Shown here: positions 45,301 through 54,450 of the stretch, one piece after another | Position numbering within the stretch: position 1 is the stretch's first letter | Layout: each line of letters starts with the position of its first letter | Assembly: GCA_948470475.1 (NCBI GenBank) | Contig: OX419336.1 | Coordinates: 41,196,881 to 41,260,880 of the forward strand | DNA from: Galaxea fascicularis | Taxonomy: Eukaryota; Cnidaria; Anthozoa; Scleractinia; Euphylliidae | DNA: 64,000 nucleotides | Direction: 5' to 3' | Translations under genes and position numbers: made by a program | The notes under the pieces: generated by a model | What the model saw: the letters and a program-made list of their open reading frames with translations, nothing else | Database searches by the model: none | What the model was told of the DNA's origin: nothing

Positions 45301-47566
45301 ACCATAATGTATATTAAGAACCGAACGTTAGATCTTTTTGGACATCGCATTTTAGTTTGATTGATAATTTGGAACAGTTCTGATGTGCGAGAATGTTCTA
45401 TTTTCTGTAGGCAGTTGACGCACTTCGAAACTCACCGATCATCGCTCAGTTAGTCGTAGAAAAATGCACAGCAGAAGATCACATGACCAACAGCATGAGC
45501 AACAGCAGCGGGCCGCCAACGCCTCAAGGGTCAAGATATGGAGCTGTACATTACAACCAGTATCAAGGTCACACAGACAGTTATAATGGTGAGATGAAGC
45601 CCTTAGATTGTGGCTTAATGTTTCTAGATCAATCTGGTACTCACCTTTTGCCAGTGATGATGGAACTCTGCTGTAACTGGACGACAATCAGCGCTTTTAA
45701 TCTGAAGAAATGTAATTAAGAACTATCAAGCACACAAGAAGCAGGTAGCACAAAGCGTAATTACAGTAAACATTAACTTTAGTTAAGTCCAAGGTGTTAT
45801 GTTTTCTAAGGTCTGACAGTGTTATTTTAGAACCCAAATGGAAAAACTACTTTAAGGTGCCTGTCATTACCAAAGTATCCTGGCGCCAATAAAGAAGGCG
45901 AGAGACGGGCCCGGCTGCTCGCAAGAGTCGAGAAATGTGTTTCCATATCATCAAATTGGGACAGAATTTGTCCTTGCTCGTTGATTGGTTCTTCGAATGA
46001 AACTACAATTGTGATTGGATTACGAAAAGCGTGGTTTCCGAGCCGACATGAAACGGCAACTCTGATTGGCTTAAGGAAAGCATGATTTCCCAGGCGACAG
46101 AACAGCTCGGAAATGAGGTTCAGTATTCGTGCGACTAGGTTATTTTTCCTTTAAACCTCTGGCAGCCAAAATATTTCCAAAGTGATAGCTGCCTATTGTA
46201 TTTCACAGATTACAGTATGGACGACTTACCATTTGAAGTTTATTTAACGAAAGGCCAGAGTGGACTGGGTATGAGTTTGACGGGAGGAGACAATGGAGGT
46301 ATGTATTGTCTAGAGTGAATACAATGAACCCCCTCCAGGGACTCTACATTGTTTTTCAGATTCTGAGTTGGTCTAAACTTTCATTATATAGAACAAAACA
46401 GGTTAGTTACCTATAAACTCCTTTGCGTTTAACTTGAATTTTCCTCCAGTAAAATGTACTGCTGTGCTAGGAGCCTATTGCTTGTGCCCATTGTTCAACG
46501 CGTGATAAGCTAAGTCGAGATTAGCACAAACTTTAATTGCAGTCTATTGTACACATTAATCAACTGAGATTTAAAAGAGAAAAATCTTGCTTTTTCTTTT
46601 AAAATTAAATTTTCCCAGCGACTTAAGTTAAAAAGTACCTTTTTGATGCACTTAAAAAAAAAAACACGATAAAACCTGGATTAAATCCAAATCTGAATTG
46701 GCCGTCATCGGCCAAAGTTTAGCTGTTTCCACTTCGCTATGGGACGAGACACTACGATGCAAGTATTTGAATCATTACCGAGCTTTCGACGACCAGATAT
46801 TAATAACCAGAGCACTTCCTGAACTTGCTGCAACGGCTTGTGTTGTGTTTATCAGTATTTCAGTAGGCAATATCGTGACAGCACTGACTCGGAGACTCCT
46901 CCGCATTTTACAAATTGTAAGTTCTCATTCACCATGATGCTGACACGTTTGCGTATTCATTTACCTTATAACTCAGGTCCAATCTACATTAAGAAGCTAG
47001 TTCCAGGAGGCTCAGCTCTTTTGTCAGGGCAACTTCAAGTTAACGACATTATCCTTCAAGTGAACAACAAAAATGTAGATCGCATGTCCTACAGGGTAAG
47101 TCATCTTGCAGCCAACAAGCATTTCACGGTCTCATCATCTTTAGTAACAGCCTAAAAAGCTTGCTATCTTGAAGACTCGTTTTAGAAAGTGTTGTCACTG
47201 TCACTGAAGAGCTACAAAGAGACAAAAACTGAGATAATCGACAACGACAACGACGGACCAAAAAACAACAATCAGCACGAGACAACAAAAAAAAACAGAA
47301 ACAAGACCGTCTATGACGACGGAAACATTATTGACGAAGAACCTCAAACACATCAAGTTTGTCTTCAAATACATCTCATGGCTTTGTTTTTTATTCAACT
47401 ACAGGAGGTTCTTTCCATTTTACGAAACTGCCCCTCAGAAGTTCGGCTATTGGTTCAGAGACCCCGAATGTCATCACATCCTCCTTACCCAGGGTACCGT
47501 GGGGGCAGTGACCGTGCCAGTGTCGATAGCTATGGAAGCTATAGCAGCATGTCAAGTATTTTTTAA
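30341..47566 (+). CDS. FERM and four-PDZ scaffold protein (PTPN13/FRMPD2-like)
   Basis: Twenty-six GT-AG exons read in one continuous frame of 1278 codons: 30341-30409, 30660-30750, 30866-30945, 31466-31542, 31632-31818, 32264-32368, 33003-33053, 33269-33334, 33717-33785, 34561-34637, 35530-35627, 36126-36304, 36648-36707, 36798-36879, 37312-37367, 37579-39009, 40460-40516, 41962-42043, 43126-43181, 43579-43695, 44359-44418, 44593-44730, 45411-45588, 46209-46298, 46977-47095, 47405-47566. The order is FERM, linker, PDZ1, a ~450-residue polar linker, then PDZ2-4. Relatives (PTPN13, FRMPD2) are submembrane scaffolds at junctions and cortex. PTPN13 has five PDZ and a phosphatase, FRMPD2 three PDZ; this has four and no phosphatase. 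The N-terminus is unresolved and no KIND domain was found. The C-terminus SSMSSIF fits a class I PDZ ligand (S-x-hydrophobic). AATAAA at 47785. Confidence 0.88.
30976..31095. repeat. GC-rich inverted-repeat element in a FERM intron
   Basis: CGCGCGAACAAGGGGCGAAG, GAATGGGGCGAGGAGAGG and, opposed, CTCTCTCCCCGCACCATTCC and CTCGCTCGCGCGC make an imperfect palindrome. It stands out as a GC island in AT-rich intron. It lies just after the exon ending at 30945 and does not affect its donor. Confidence 0.55.
32517..32830 (+). pseudogene. 3' end of a CR1/L2-type LINE in an intron
   Basis: A short frame reads YKLVHIWNSLPKSFTELKSI followed by NLFKQVL, the C-terminal W-N-S-L-P motif of many non-LTR retrotransposon ORF2 proteins. 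It is followed by an AT-rich tail with AATAAA near 32805. Only the last ~100 residues remain. Sits between the exons at 32264-32368 and 33003-33053. Confidence 0.6.
34750..34930 (+). repeat. Degenerate tandem repeat, about three units near 57 bp
   Basis: CATCGGGCTAATGTTTCAGT, GCCGTTGGCTAATATGTTTG and CATCGGGCTGATGTTTCGGT recur, with AGGGCCTTAATG or AGAGCCTTAATG between them. Intronic minisatellite. Confidence 0.55.
36463..36512 (+). repeat. Relic of the Penelope-like tail
   Basis: TCAGGACTACACTCAACCAC followed by ACGATCACATTTGATTAAAG matches the end of the 3' tail of the element at 2.6-3.7 kb (CAGGACTACACTCACCCGGA, CGATCGTACTCCACTTAATT) with several changes. Intronic. Confidence 0.5.
36648..37663 (+). 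other. PDZ domain 1 (four exons)
   Basis: VHPVQLQKVDGSLGLNI|GGIELGGIYVKTMAPEGPA is split by a phase 0 intron after the carboxylate-binding loop (G-L-N-I replaces the usual G-L-G-F). Then KINI|GDRILEINGQSLEGLSRQE, split by a phase 1 intron, and |AVNILRTAPYVCTMLIES after a phase 0 intron. All core PDZ strands and the alpha-B helix are present. Confidence 0.88.
37664..39009 (+). other. Long disordered linker in exon 16
   Basis: About 450 codons in the same exon as the PDZ1 end, rich in Ser, Glu, Lys and Gln with no recognised domain. Early residues are Gln/Met-rich (RQQQMHPMMQRQQSLESQYS). Near 38440-38520 there is a Ser/Pro/acidic patch, SPSPSKLKRSDESESSCCES. A GTAAGC donor-like site at 37663 leaves phase 1 and cannot join the phase 0 PDZ2 exon in frame. 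The donor at 39010 (ACA|GTAAGC) leaves phase 0 and fits. Confidence 0.7.
39010..39051 (+). CDS. Alternative C-terminus by read-through of exon 16
   Basis: If the donor at 39010 is skipped, the frame continues for 13 codons, VSGLVKVQKETTV, to a TAA at 39049. The new end, E-T-T-V, is a textbook class I PDZ ligand (S/T-x-V). An AATAAA lies downstream at 39784-39789. The product would be FERM plus PDZ1 plus linker. Whether this isoform is made cannot be told from DNA. Confidence 0.4.
   Translation, partial: VSGLVKVQKETTV
39784..39789 (+). promoter_or_regulatory. Possible intronic polyadenylation signal
   Basis: AATAAA about 735 bases after the alternative stop codon in intron 16. It would support a short isoform if used. 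Confidence 0.3.
42835..43024. mobile_element. MITE with GGCCAAACG termini
   Basis: The left end GGCCAAACGATCGCAAC is the near-perfect inverse of the right end GTTGTGGTCGTTTGGCC. The 190-bp interior is full of palindromic words: CCAACATTGTTGGGC, GCAACATGTTGC and TTGCAACATGTTGCGACATG. No coding capacity. It lies within intron 18 of the FERM-PDZ gene. A related fragment is at about 44797-44835. Confidence 0.75.
43320..43400. repeat. CAGT microsatellite
   Basis: Imperfect (CAGT)n with GAGT, TAGT and GGCAGG variants, in intron 19. A shorter run of the same type lies at 63945-63990. Confidence 0.8.
43848..43875. repeat. Short hairpin GTGGCTACAC / GTGTAAGCCAC
   Basis: A 10-bp stem with one bulge around an ACTTC loop, in intron 20. 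Compact stem-loop of unknown origin. Confidence 0.45.
44797..44835. repeat. Fragment of the GGCCAAACG MITE family
   Basis: TCCAACATTGTTGGGCCCAA and CTTGTGGCCAAG resemble the interior and end of the MITE at 42835-43024. Intronic remnant. Confidence 0.45.
45158..45245. repeat. Inverted-repeat element with a CCTGCGATCGCAGG core
   Basis: CGCAGGCGTATTTCCGGTTGTC and, opposed, GACAACTGGAAATACGTCTGCG are near-perfect inverses separated by about 10 bases. ACCGAGAG lies at both outer ends and a 14-bp perfect palindrome is at the left. Intronic, non-coding. Confidence 0.65.
46209..47495 (+). other. PDZ domain 4 (three exons)
   Basis: LPFEVYLTKGQSGLGMSLTG with the GLGM loop, GGDNG|GPIYIKKLVPGGSALL, LQVNDIILQVNNKNVDRMSY and R|EVLSILRNCPSEVRLLVQ. 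Its first intron is phase 1 after G-D-N-G, unlike the other three domains, while the last phase 0 intron before the alpha-B helix is conserved. It is the most divergent of the four. Confidence 0.88.
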
Positions 47567-47800
47567 AACAAGTTTGACAAGTTTAAAGGAGGACAATTTT
47601 TCCGTACAGTGTATGCTGCTAAAGTTCATAAGTATTAGCATGACTCAAACATGATAAACTTATGTGAGTGACCTACAGAAGATACTAAAGAACAATGAGG
47701 ATCTAAGCGATTTCTGTGACCAGTTTAAGCTAATTACAGCGCGAGTTCATAGAGTGCTACCCGGATAATAATGTTGTGAGTTGAAATAAATGGATGCATA
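47567..47800 (+). other. 3' untranslated region of the FERM-PDZ gene
   Basis: From the TAA at 47564-47566 to an AATAAA at 47785-47790, with an A-run soon after at 47811. No phosphatase-like exon follows within the window. Confidence 0.55.
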
Positions 47801-48600
47801 CTACTTTCTAAAAAAAAAAAGCCAAGAGTTGCGTATGGCTACAAGCTTAAACATTTATCTACAATCGTTTGGGAATTTGGGAAAATTCATACCTTTGTCA
47901 GGCCATATTGGGTTGCAGAAAGGCAGACGAAGATGCTTAACAAAACAGGAATGGTTTTGATGGTAAGAGTCGGTGGGCAAAACAGCGTTTGAAACTCCTA
48001 AGTTTAACTTCATTATTGAGGAGAACTGAAGATGGGTGCGGGAAAGGGTAACTTCCTATTGGAGGGGCATGGATTCTGCTTCTTTCTTTAGAGGGGTGGA
48101 GGGAAGGAAATTAACAGAACGAAGAATGTCACGCAAAATATTGAGTTCACATGCAATTTTGTGCAACGTGCCCATCAAAACTGTTGTTGCAGCGCCGAAG
48201 GGTAAATATGAGCTGTTTCAAATGAGCTGTCTCTTTGGATCAGCTTTTAGTTGACCTAAAGCAAAGCTGATTCAAAGGCAACTCTTTGACCAGGGTCTGA
48301 TCGGACTCTTCATTCTGCGTCCTCCCTAGTTGATTAGGAAAAATGAGAGAAAAAACAAAAATGATGGTTCCTGTGACAAGAAATCGTTCCTCTGAAACGC
48401 ACAGCGCAGTTCAGTTTGACTCTCCAGTTGATGATATAAATCTTGAATTAGTGAAAGGAGTCGTTTTAACGAGCGATGGAACATTTAAATTTTAGTTTAT
48501 TTCTCCTGCACATAGTCTTGTTTAAATAGTATGAATTAGTGTAGAGGTACTTTATCAAGTTTCTTTTGTAAGTTATAGATCTTAGTAGTGCATCTGAGCA

Positions 48601-49023
48601 CGAGGGGGCGTACCCAGCCGGACGTTTTCACACAGTTTTCTAAATCCCTCTACCCCCCCCCCCCCTTCCCTTGCCCTCCCACAAGTCCCAAATCTTTTTC
48701 AGGTGCATTATCCTGATTCACAAATTACACATTTCCCATAATGCAGAGTTTGTACCAAGTCTGGTGAAGTCCATTTGAATTCATTAAATGGTATGTCTAT
48801 GACACGATCATAGTGATTATAAAATGTTTTCTACACACTTTTCTGTAACGATTTTCAGCCTAGCACATCAATAGCTTGCGAAAACAGGCTGATCCAAGGC
48901 AATAAAACGAGGTGACCACAACGTCTTCAGTCGTTACCATCCCGCTTGCTTTCTTCTCGCTACTTTTAGTTTAATTTTCAGGCAGGCACGTGCGTCCATG
49001 CGTCCGGGTAGCTACGCCCCTGC
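48601..49023. mobile_element. hAT-type MITE
   Basis: The left end CACGAGGGGGCGTACCCAGC with CGGACG is opposed by the right end CGTCCGGGTAGCTACGCCCC with TG. Read from the right this is CAGGGGCGTAGCTACCCGGA, the common hAT-type terminus. CTGAG occurs just outside both ends, a possible degraded target duplication. Interior has a C-run and no coding capacity. Confidence 0.6.
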
Positions 49024-49324
49024 TGAGTGATGAATTCCCAATGTATAGGCAAAATCAAGTGTGTAAATCAGTTGAATTTCTAACCTAGACTGTTATTTGA
49101 ATAAGGATAAGAGAAACCAGCCCTGAGAAGAATTAGCTTTTTGCCCCAAAGAAATCCTTTTCAACCTTAAAGGATACCGAGGTTGATACGACATAACATT
49201 AACGATTAGCTGGTTTATGTTTTTTTTTTTTAATTTTCTATCTTGTTGCATTCATAAGCCCTAATAAAATATTTTTAGATAAATAAAAAACTGTTGTTCC
49301 GTTTATAAATGGCTGAATTATGTT

Positions 49325-49735
49325 CCCCTATAATAGCTATATAGGTATGTGCCGGCCTAAAGAGTATTGTTCTTGGGCCGGTTTGGGCTGAAAACGGGTG
49401 TAGATTTTGACCATTATTATCTGAAAACAGGTAGCGTTTTCAAAGGAACAACGAGAGCGTATAAAAACATTTGTCTTTTTAACTACAAATGAATACTAGA
49501 GAAAGAGAAGTAACCAAAATATATCATTTGAGCAGAATTTTACCCATTCTTGACTTCGGCACTGATACCAAACTCAATTACGCTGGACAAAAATCAGGGG
49601 GAAAATTTGTAACCGGCCAGGCCAGGTCTGAAAACGCGTATGAATATTAGAGTCCATGTCTGAAAAAGGGTGTGGAAATGGGCATGTTTTGGTCTGAAAA
49701 AGGGACAGGAATTGGAGAACCGAGCGGCACACCCT
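49325..49735 (+). repeat. Degenerate TCTGAAAA(N)GGG repeat block
   Basis: Related words recur at 49386 (GGCTGAAAACGGGTG), 49421 (TCTGAAAACAGGT), 49627 (TCTGAAAACGCGT), 49660 (TCTGAAAAAGGGTG) and 49692 (TCTGAAAAAGGGAC). The block ends with ACCGAGCGGCACACCCTTAC. Probably an old interspersed repeat with internal substructure. Confidence 0.5.
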
Positions 49736-50456
49736 TACCAACGATTCCGACGATTGCCCCAGGGCTTCCGGGTGAGTGGAGACCTAAGATGGATTGTGAG
49801 ACGACATTATGATAACAGAACGGTAGAGATCACCAGCGGCGAGAGCGTTGTCAAATTAAGGCTCAATGCACAACAAGAAGCACTTTACAGCACATGGTTT
49901 AGGGCCCGGCAACACGATTGCTACCAAACCTGGACCACATTTGATGGGAAGACAGTTTTAGCTTTGTGAAGTGATGGTAGCTTACAGCATGTTAGCGCCC
50001 CTTTAAACGAGGCAGAAAAAGACCAGTAGGAGTATTTGGGTGCTGCCGAAATGAGGGTCACCTAATTACTTGCTTGCTTACCTGGATCAAGCTCTGCTGG
50101 GCTCTGCCGTCAGGGGAAGTAAAAATAGAAATTCGAACAATCAAGATTAAGTTAATTGAAATCCACAACCACTTGTCTTAATCAGCCTCCTTTGAAGGCT
50201 GTGAGTTGCATGTTATTGGTTAGCGCTTGAAAAGATCGCCCAAGCAAACAACAATAACAACTCTCTATACTGATCTAACTGGGGACTGGTACTGATTCAA
50301 GCAAACAAAAAGAGGAAAGAGGGCTGGGAAGAGGGAGTGACGAACTGATAAAGGAACGACGTCCCAGTGTGATGCTTTGCGGGCCATGCTGAAGGAAACC
50401 AACACTTTTTCTTATCTTTCATGGTATTATTTCTAAGCTTTCACAGATTTTGTCTC

Positions 50457-50520
50457 ATTTGGCTCGTCACGCAATCTTTCCTTCCTGACGTGGGAGTAAA
50501 GATGCGTGACGAGCCAAAAG
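50457..50520. repeat. Foldback hairpin, 22-bp arms
   Basis: TTTGGCTCGTCACGCAATCT and AAGATGCGTGACGAGCCAAA are near-perfect inverses around a ~20-base loop. Lies upstream of the first Ly6-like gene. Confidence 0.65.
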
Positions 50521-51098
50521 GTGGACTGCGCAGGCCAGGAGGCTATCACATATTGGAAAACGCGTATTTTAATTCAAATCAATTTACTGAAAATTCTTAC
50601 TTCTATCTACCGTAGCCTGCCTGTCAGGCTTCTGGGTAAACAAAACCGAAAACCAAATAAAAAATTGAACTGGCATGAAACCATAAAGTTTAAGATGTTT
50701 TTTACTCTCAGTCTAAGGGAATACAACCGAAGATGGAACGAAGAGCTCTTGCGACCACTAACACACACGCTTGCGAGTCCTTAGAACGGCTGCGGAAGCT
50801 AGGAATGACTTAATGTCTCGAATCTGTCGAATGCCAGGATAGTTCATTAACACAAGTTGGTGAGTATATGTACCCCGGATATCACACAAAATGCGAGATT
50901 ATTCCAAGCGACTCAGTGACTTGACGAATCCCGTACGACTGGCTGATTTTCCTAGCAACCAATTGTCCATTTACAAGGTCACCATGGTTACAAACAGAAT
51001 ACAATACAGCTTGGAAATGATTGCGTTCGGTCGTCGTTCCCTCCACATAACTGCGTTTAAAGAACGTTGGCGAGTTGGTAGCCTTTGAAACTAAAATC

Positions 51099-53864
51099 AT
51101 GAAGAATGTTCATGCTATCTTGCTTTTGTTAACCGTGGGTATTACCACAGGTACGCTTGCTGTATTCAGATGATTAGTTTTATCATTTTTGTAAAATTTG
51201 TTGTTTTAGTCCGAGAAGGCTCGAAGTAGGGTTCACCGATTGACTCTTGTAGGAAACTTCAGCTCATAATGAAATCCTTTTAGTTTTGCACAACGCGCGA
51301 ATTTGAAGCATCTCAGTGTAATACTCTTTCTTACGTATAAAATGGAGGGCTTTTGTATGCTTAAAATGACAACTCAGTTTGTTTTATAAACGGAGCAGAA
51401 GACGAACAGATTGACAGAGGCAACGTACGTAAAAAGGCTTCATATGATGTGAACACACACGAAACAACATAAATATGCAGCCTATTAGACCTATTAATGT
51501 TGGTGGAAAGAAATGTTTTTTAACCTCCATGGAAGTTACAAGGTCTAAACGTCACGTCCTCCGTTTTCCAGAGAAACCACTACAAAAAAGGACCACGAAA
51601 AAAAACAGTTGAAAGAGCGAGTAAACCATTTAACGTCTGGACCATTCAATCTACTACCCAAAGCACATTTATTGATTGCTAAATTTATGTTGCAAAAGCC
51701 AACCTTTTTTTGTAAGTTTTATTTGGTAAACAATGTGGTGAACACTCCAGAAGATTGAATTAATTCATATTACAAGGTTAACTAGTTGTCTCAGCTAAGT
51801 TGTGACAGCTTGAGAGGCCAATTCGTCAAGCCTTCCCAGTTTTGGAGCTTTTGACGTCATCAACTCTGAATTTGCCAAGCCACAGATTCCAAGACGGAAA
51901 AAAAAATGTAGCAATCCCTAGGTAAAAGCACATAAAGTGAATTATAAACTTACAGTTTATATCCAAGCCACTATTTTAAGATCTCTTCGAAACCTTGCCG
52001 GGTCTTTTTGACCTTTTGTGAACTGTATGTAGACTCAATGGTTTGCCAACGAGGAATGAATTCGAAGTATTAAGTTGCTACTACCAAGCTTTGATATCAA
52101 AGATTATGACCACGTCATTGGTGGCTAATTTAAATCCTCTAGAAAAAAAGTGTGTTCATTCCTTTTTTTGGATTTCATTTCGGTAAGTGCTGGACTCACT
52201 CTACTAGACAGCTAAACTTGGAACACTTATTGGGGTCTTCTCTCAGTGCTCAAAATCATATTGCACAACCAGCTGGTCAGTGCGCGTTAACTTCACCATT
52301 CAACATTTAACATTCCTAAGTCCTGTTTGAATAAACAGAGGTCATTTTTGAGCCAACTAAAGGTTTTTTATCGAGGTTTTGGGATTCAACGATTAAAAAC
52401 ATGTTTTACTAGCTCTAATTTTTGTGATGAGCTATCTAATATCACATTACAACTCAAATCAAATGTGATATTGGCCTCAATTTTCTTGTGGTTAACTTGA
52501 GTTATAATACTTCTTTTGTTTAACTTATAAGAGTTATAAGACCAAAAGAGCCGAAGCCAGCATTTTTAGTTATTTTACACAATGCTGGAACGTGACTCTT
52601 GAACAAACAGGTCACTTACAGATACAGCCCGAGGCAAAGTTGAAAAAAACAAACAAACAAAAAACAAGCGATTATTGTAAAAACTGTTCCTGTTATCGAG
52701 ATATTTTACTCATTTCCCACTGAGGCTAGTACCCTCCGTCTCAAAATAATTTGAAATGACCCGTTTTGCAGTAACGTCATCTTTTCCAGACTGGCAGTGT
52801 ATCTGGTTTGTTGGCATTCCAAAATTAAAGACGCGATTTTAGAAGTTTTGAATGCGGCACTGCTATGTCAGTGTGTTGCCTTCACGTTACTTCCCCTGTA
52901 TGTAACTCAGTATAGGTTACGGTATCAGGATTAATTTCTAAAAAAAGAAAACGAAAAAAAAAAAAACAGAAAACGGGTTAAAATAGATAAATTGGTTTGA
53001 ATCCATAAGGGGTTCAGGAGTTAATGTTACAACTGATTTCTAAAAATATATGACAAATGGACAAACACGCCTCTGGTCTTGGATCAATTTACATGTCGTT
53101 GCGTCTAAATCGAAGACTTATTTCAGTACTTTTCAATATTGAAATCAAGCGTCTGTTGAAATACGTTGTAGTCGTAGGAGATCGTAGATTTTATTCCTGT
53201 CTGGAACTCTGATTTTCTTTTCAGTTGTTCTTTCGCCCGTTGCCAAGGAAACTTTCTCACGGGCACATCACATCATTGCCATCATTGATAACTGCATCGT
53301 TACATCACGTTGTGGTCTCTACCAAACTGACGCTTTCCAGCGGCAGGCTGAGTTTCTATCTTTTGATACATTTTTCTGATTCTTTTTATAGTCCACTCAT
53401 TCCAATGCTACGAATGCTTTACAAAAGTACCTGACGTCAACTATACTACAGAGCAATGTTTGACGGAGCAGGTTAAAGTTGAGTGTACCTCCGACAAAAC
53501 CTGTGCGAGGTACTACCGCGAGGAATCCGGTAGGGACCAGCTGGAGTCAAGAGCATGTGTGTCAAAAGACCAATGTCGTGTATTCGAGGAGTACTGTGCC
53601 AACGACACGAGGAAGGAGGAAGATGGGACTACAGTATGTCAAGTCAATTGCTGTGTCAGTGATGGAGATACGCCGTGCAACGGCGAAAGCGACAGCGGCA
53701 ATAACAGCAACGACAACAACAACAACAATAACAACAGCACTCTGAAAAACAACAACAACAACAACAACAATAACAGCAACAGTAACAGTGCCCTTGTTGT
53801 CTCCACTAACAGAATGGCAGAAATGTTGACAATGATGGCTCTACTTGCAATCATGATATACTGA
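51099..53864 (+). CDS. Ly6/uPAR-like secreted protein, probably GPI-anchored (copy 1)
   Basis: Two exons, 51099-51150 and 53392-53864, joined in phase 1; 174 residues. Exon 1 encodes only a signal peptide, MKNVHAILLLLTVGITT. Exon 2 starts at the mature end with HSFQCYECFTKVPD and carries the Ly6/uPAR cysteine pattern, ending QVNCCVSDGDTPCN. After it come an Asn-rich spacer encoded by AAC/AAT repeats and a hydrophobic tail (MAEMLTMMALLAIMIY), as expected for a GPI attachment signal. The family adopts the three-finger fold and usually acts at the cell surface or as secreted ligand; the ligand is unknown. Seven residues separate CC from CN, more than the usual four or so, and the neighbour at 54451 shares this. 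AATAAA at 54034. Confidence 0.85.
53708..53785 (+). repeat. Coding AAC/AAT microsatellite (Asn-rich spacer)
   Basis: Runs of AACAACAACAACAATAACAA in frame encode two long Asn tracts between the Ly6/uPAR domain and the C-terminal tail. Likely length-variable between alleles. Confidence 0.8.
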
Positions 53865-54033
53865 TGTGCTGTTAGTTGTACGGTGACTCAACCACTGCCA
53901 ATTGTTGTCTGAGTTTGCTGTGCGCTTTCATGTAAACGTCTATATAACCAAAGAAGCTTGTGATTAGTTTTCAGTTTAATAATTAGAGAAAGTACGAAGT
54001 AAACATGATTGTTGATCATGAGTAACAAGGGAT

Positions 54034-54039
54034 AATAAA
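54034..54039 (+). promoter_or_regulatory. Polyadenylation signal of Ly6-like copy 1
   Basis: AATAAA about 170 bases after the stop codon, ahead of the first exon of copy 2 at 54451. Confidence 0.5.
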
Positions 54040-54450
54040 AACCTGGCGACAAGTTTAAACTGATAAACTCACTGTTTCATCATCACATGCGTGCAAATTC
54101 ATTGCACAATTTATGACGGGCACTTTCAAACCAAGCGAAAGGCCGTCTTTAGGTGAATATGGTAAATAGTAAAAATGTTCACTGACATGTGGAAGTGAAA
54201 GGGTGAAATAGCATCGCCGAAGCAAGCACAATAAAAAAATCTTTCCAAACACGAAAATCTTAAATATTCATTGTATTTCATAAACTCATTATGGCATGAC
54301 TTATTGTAATTAGCTATTGATTCCTGTGTTGATTGGCCAACAATCATGTTGTGATATTGTAATTTCGTCCAAGGCAGGTAAAAACACATCTAGCGCTCGT
54401 CGCTTTCAAGTTGGATTTATGAACACAGGCTTTGATGTTTTAGTCAAATT

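Larger units (their letters stand above)
44359..45588 (+). other. PDZ domain 3 (three exons)
   Basis: ILVELQKINHSFGFSVV|GGPDFGGIFVKTINPDGAAA, then GRIGISDRIVAVNGVNLTGA and TRQE|AVDALRNSPIIAQLVVEK. It keeps the first and last intron positions of PDZ1 and PDZ2 (both phase 0) but lacks the middle phase 1 intron, and has S-D-R in place of G-D-R at that point. The final exon continues into a Ser/Asn/Tyr-rich linker. Confidence 0.9.
47801..51098. other. Intergenic, repeats only
   Basis: No supported gene. It holds the hAT-like MITE at 48601-49023, the TCTGAAAA repeat at 49325-49735 and the hairpin at 50457-50520. The 99-codon frame at 49670-49969 starts inside the repeat and has no recognised family. 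Confidence 0.4.

Noticed and set aside
49670..49969. 99-codon frame on the plus strand
   Set aside because: Begins inside the TCTGAAAA repeat block and has no domain or splice context.
47800..51098. Search for a tyrosine phosphatase domain after PDZ4
   Set aside because: No H-C-S-x-G-x-G-R-type coding segment or other phosphatase motif was seen on the plus strand here.
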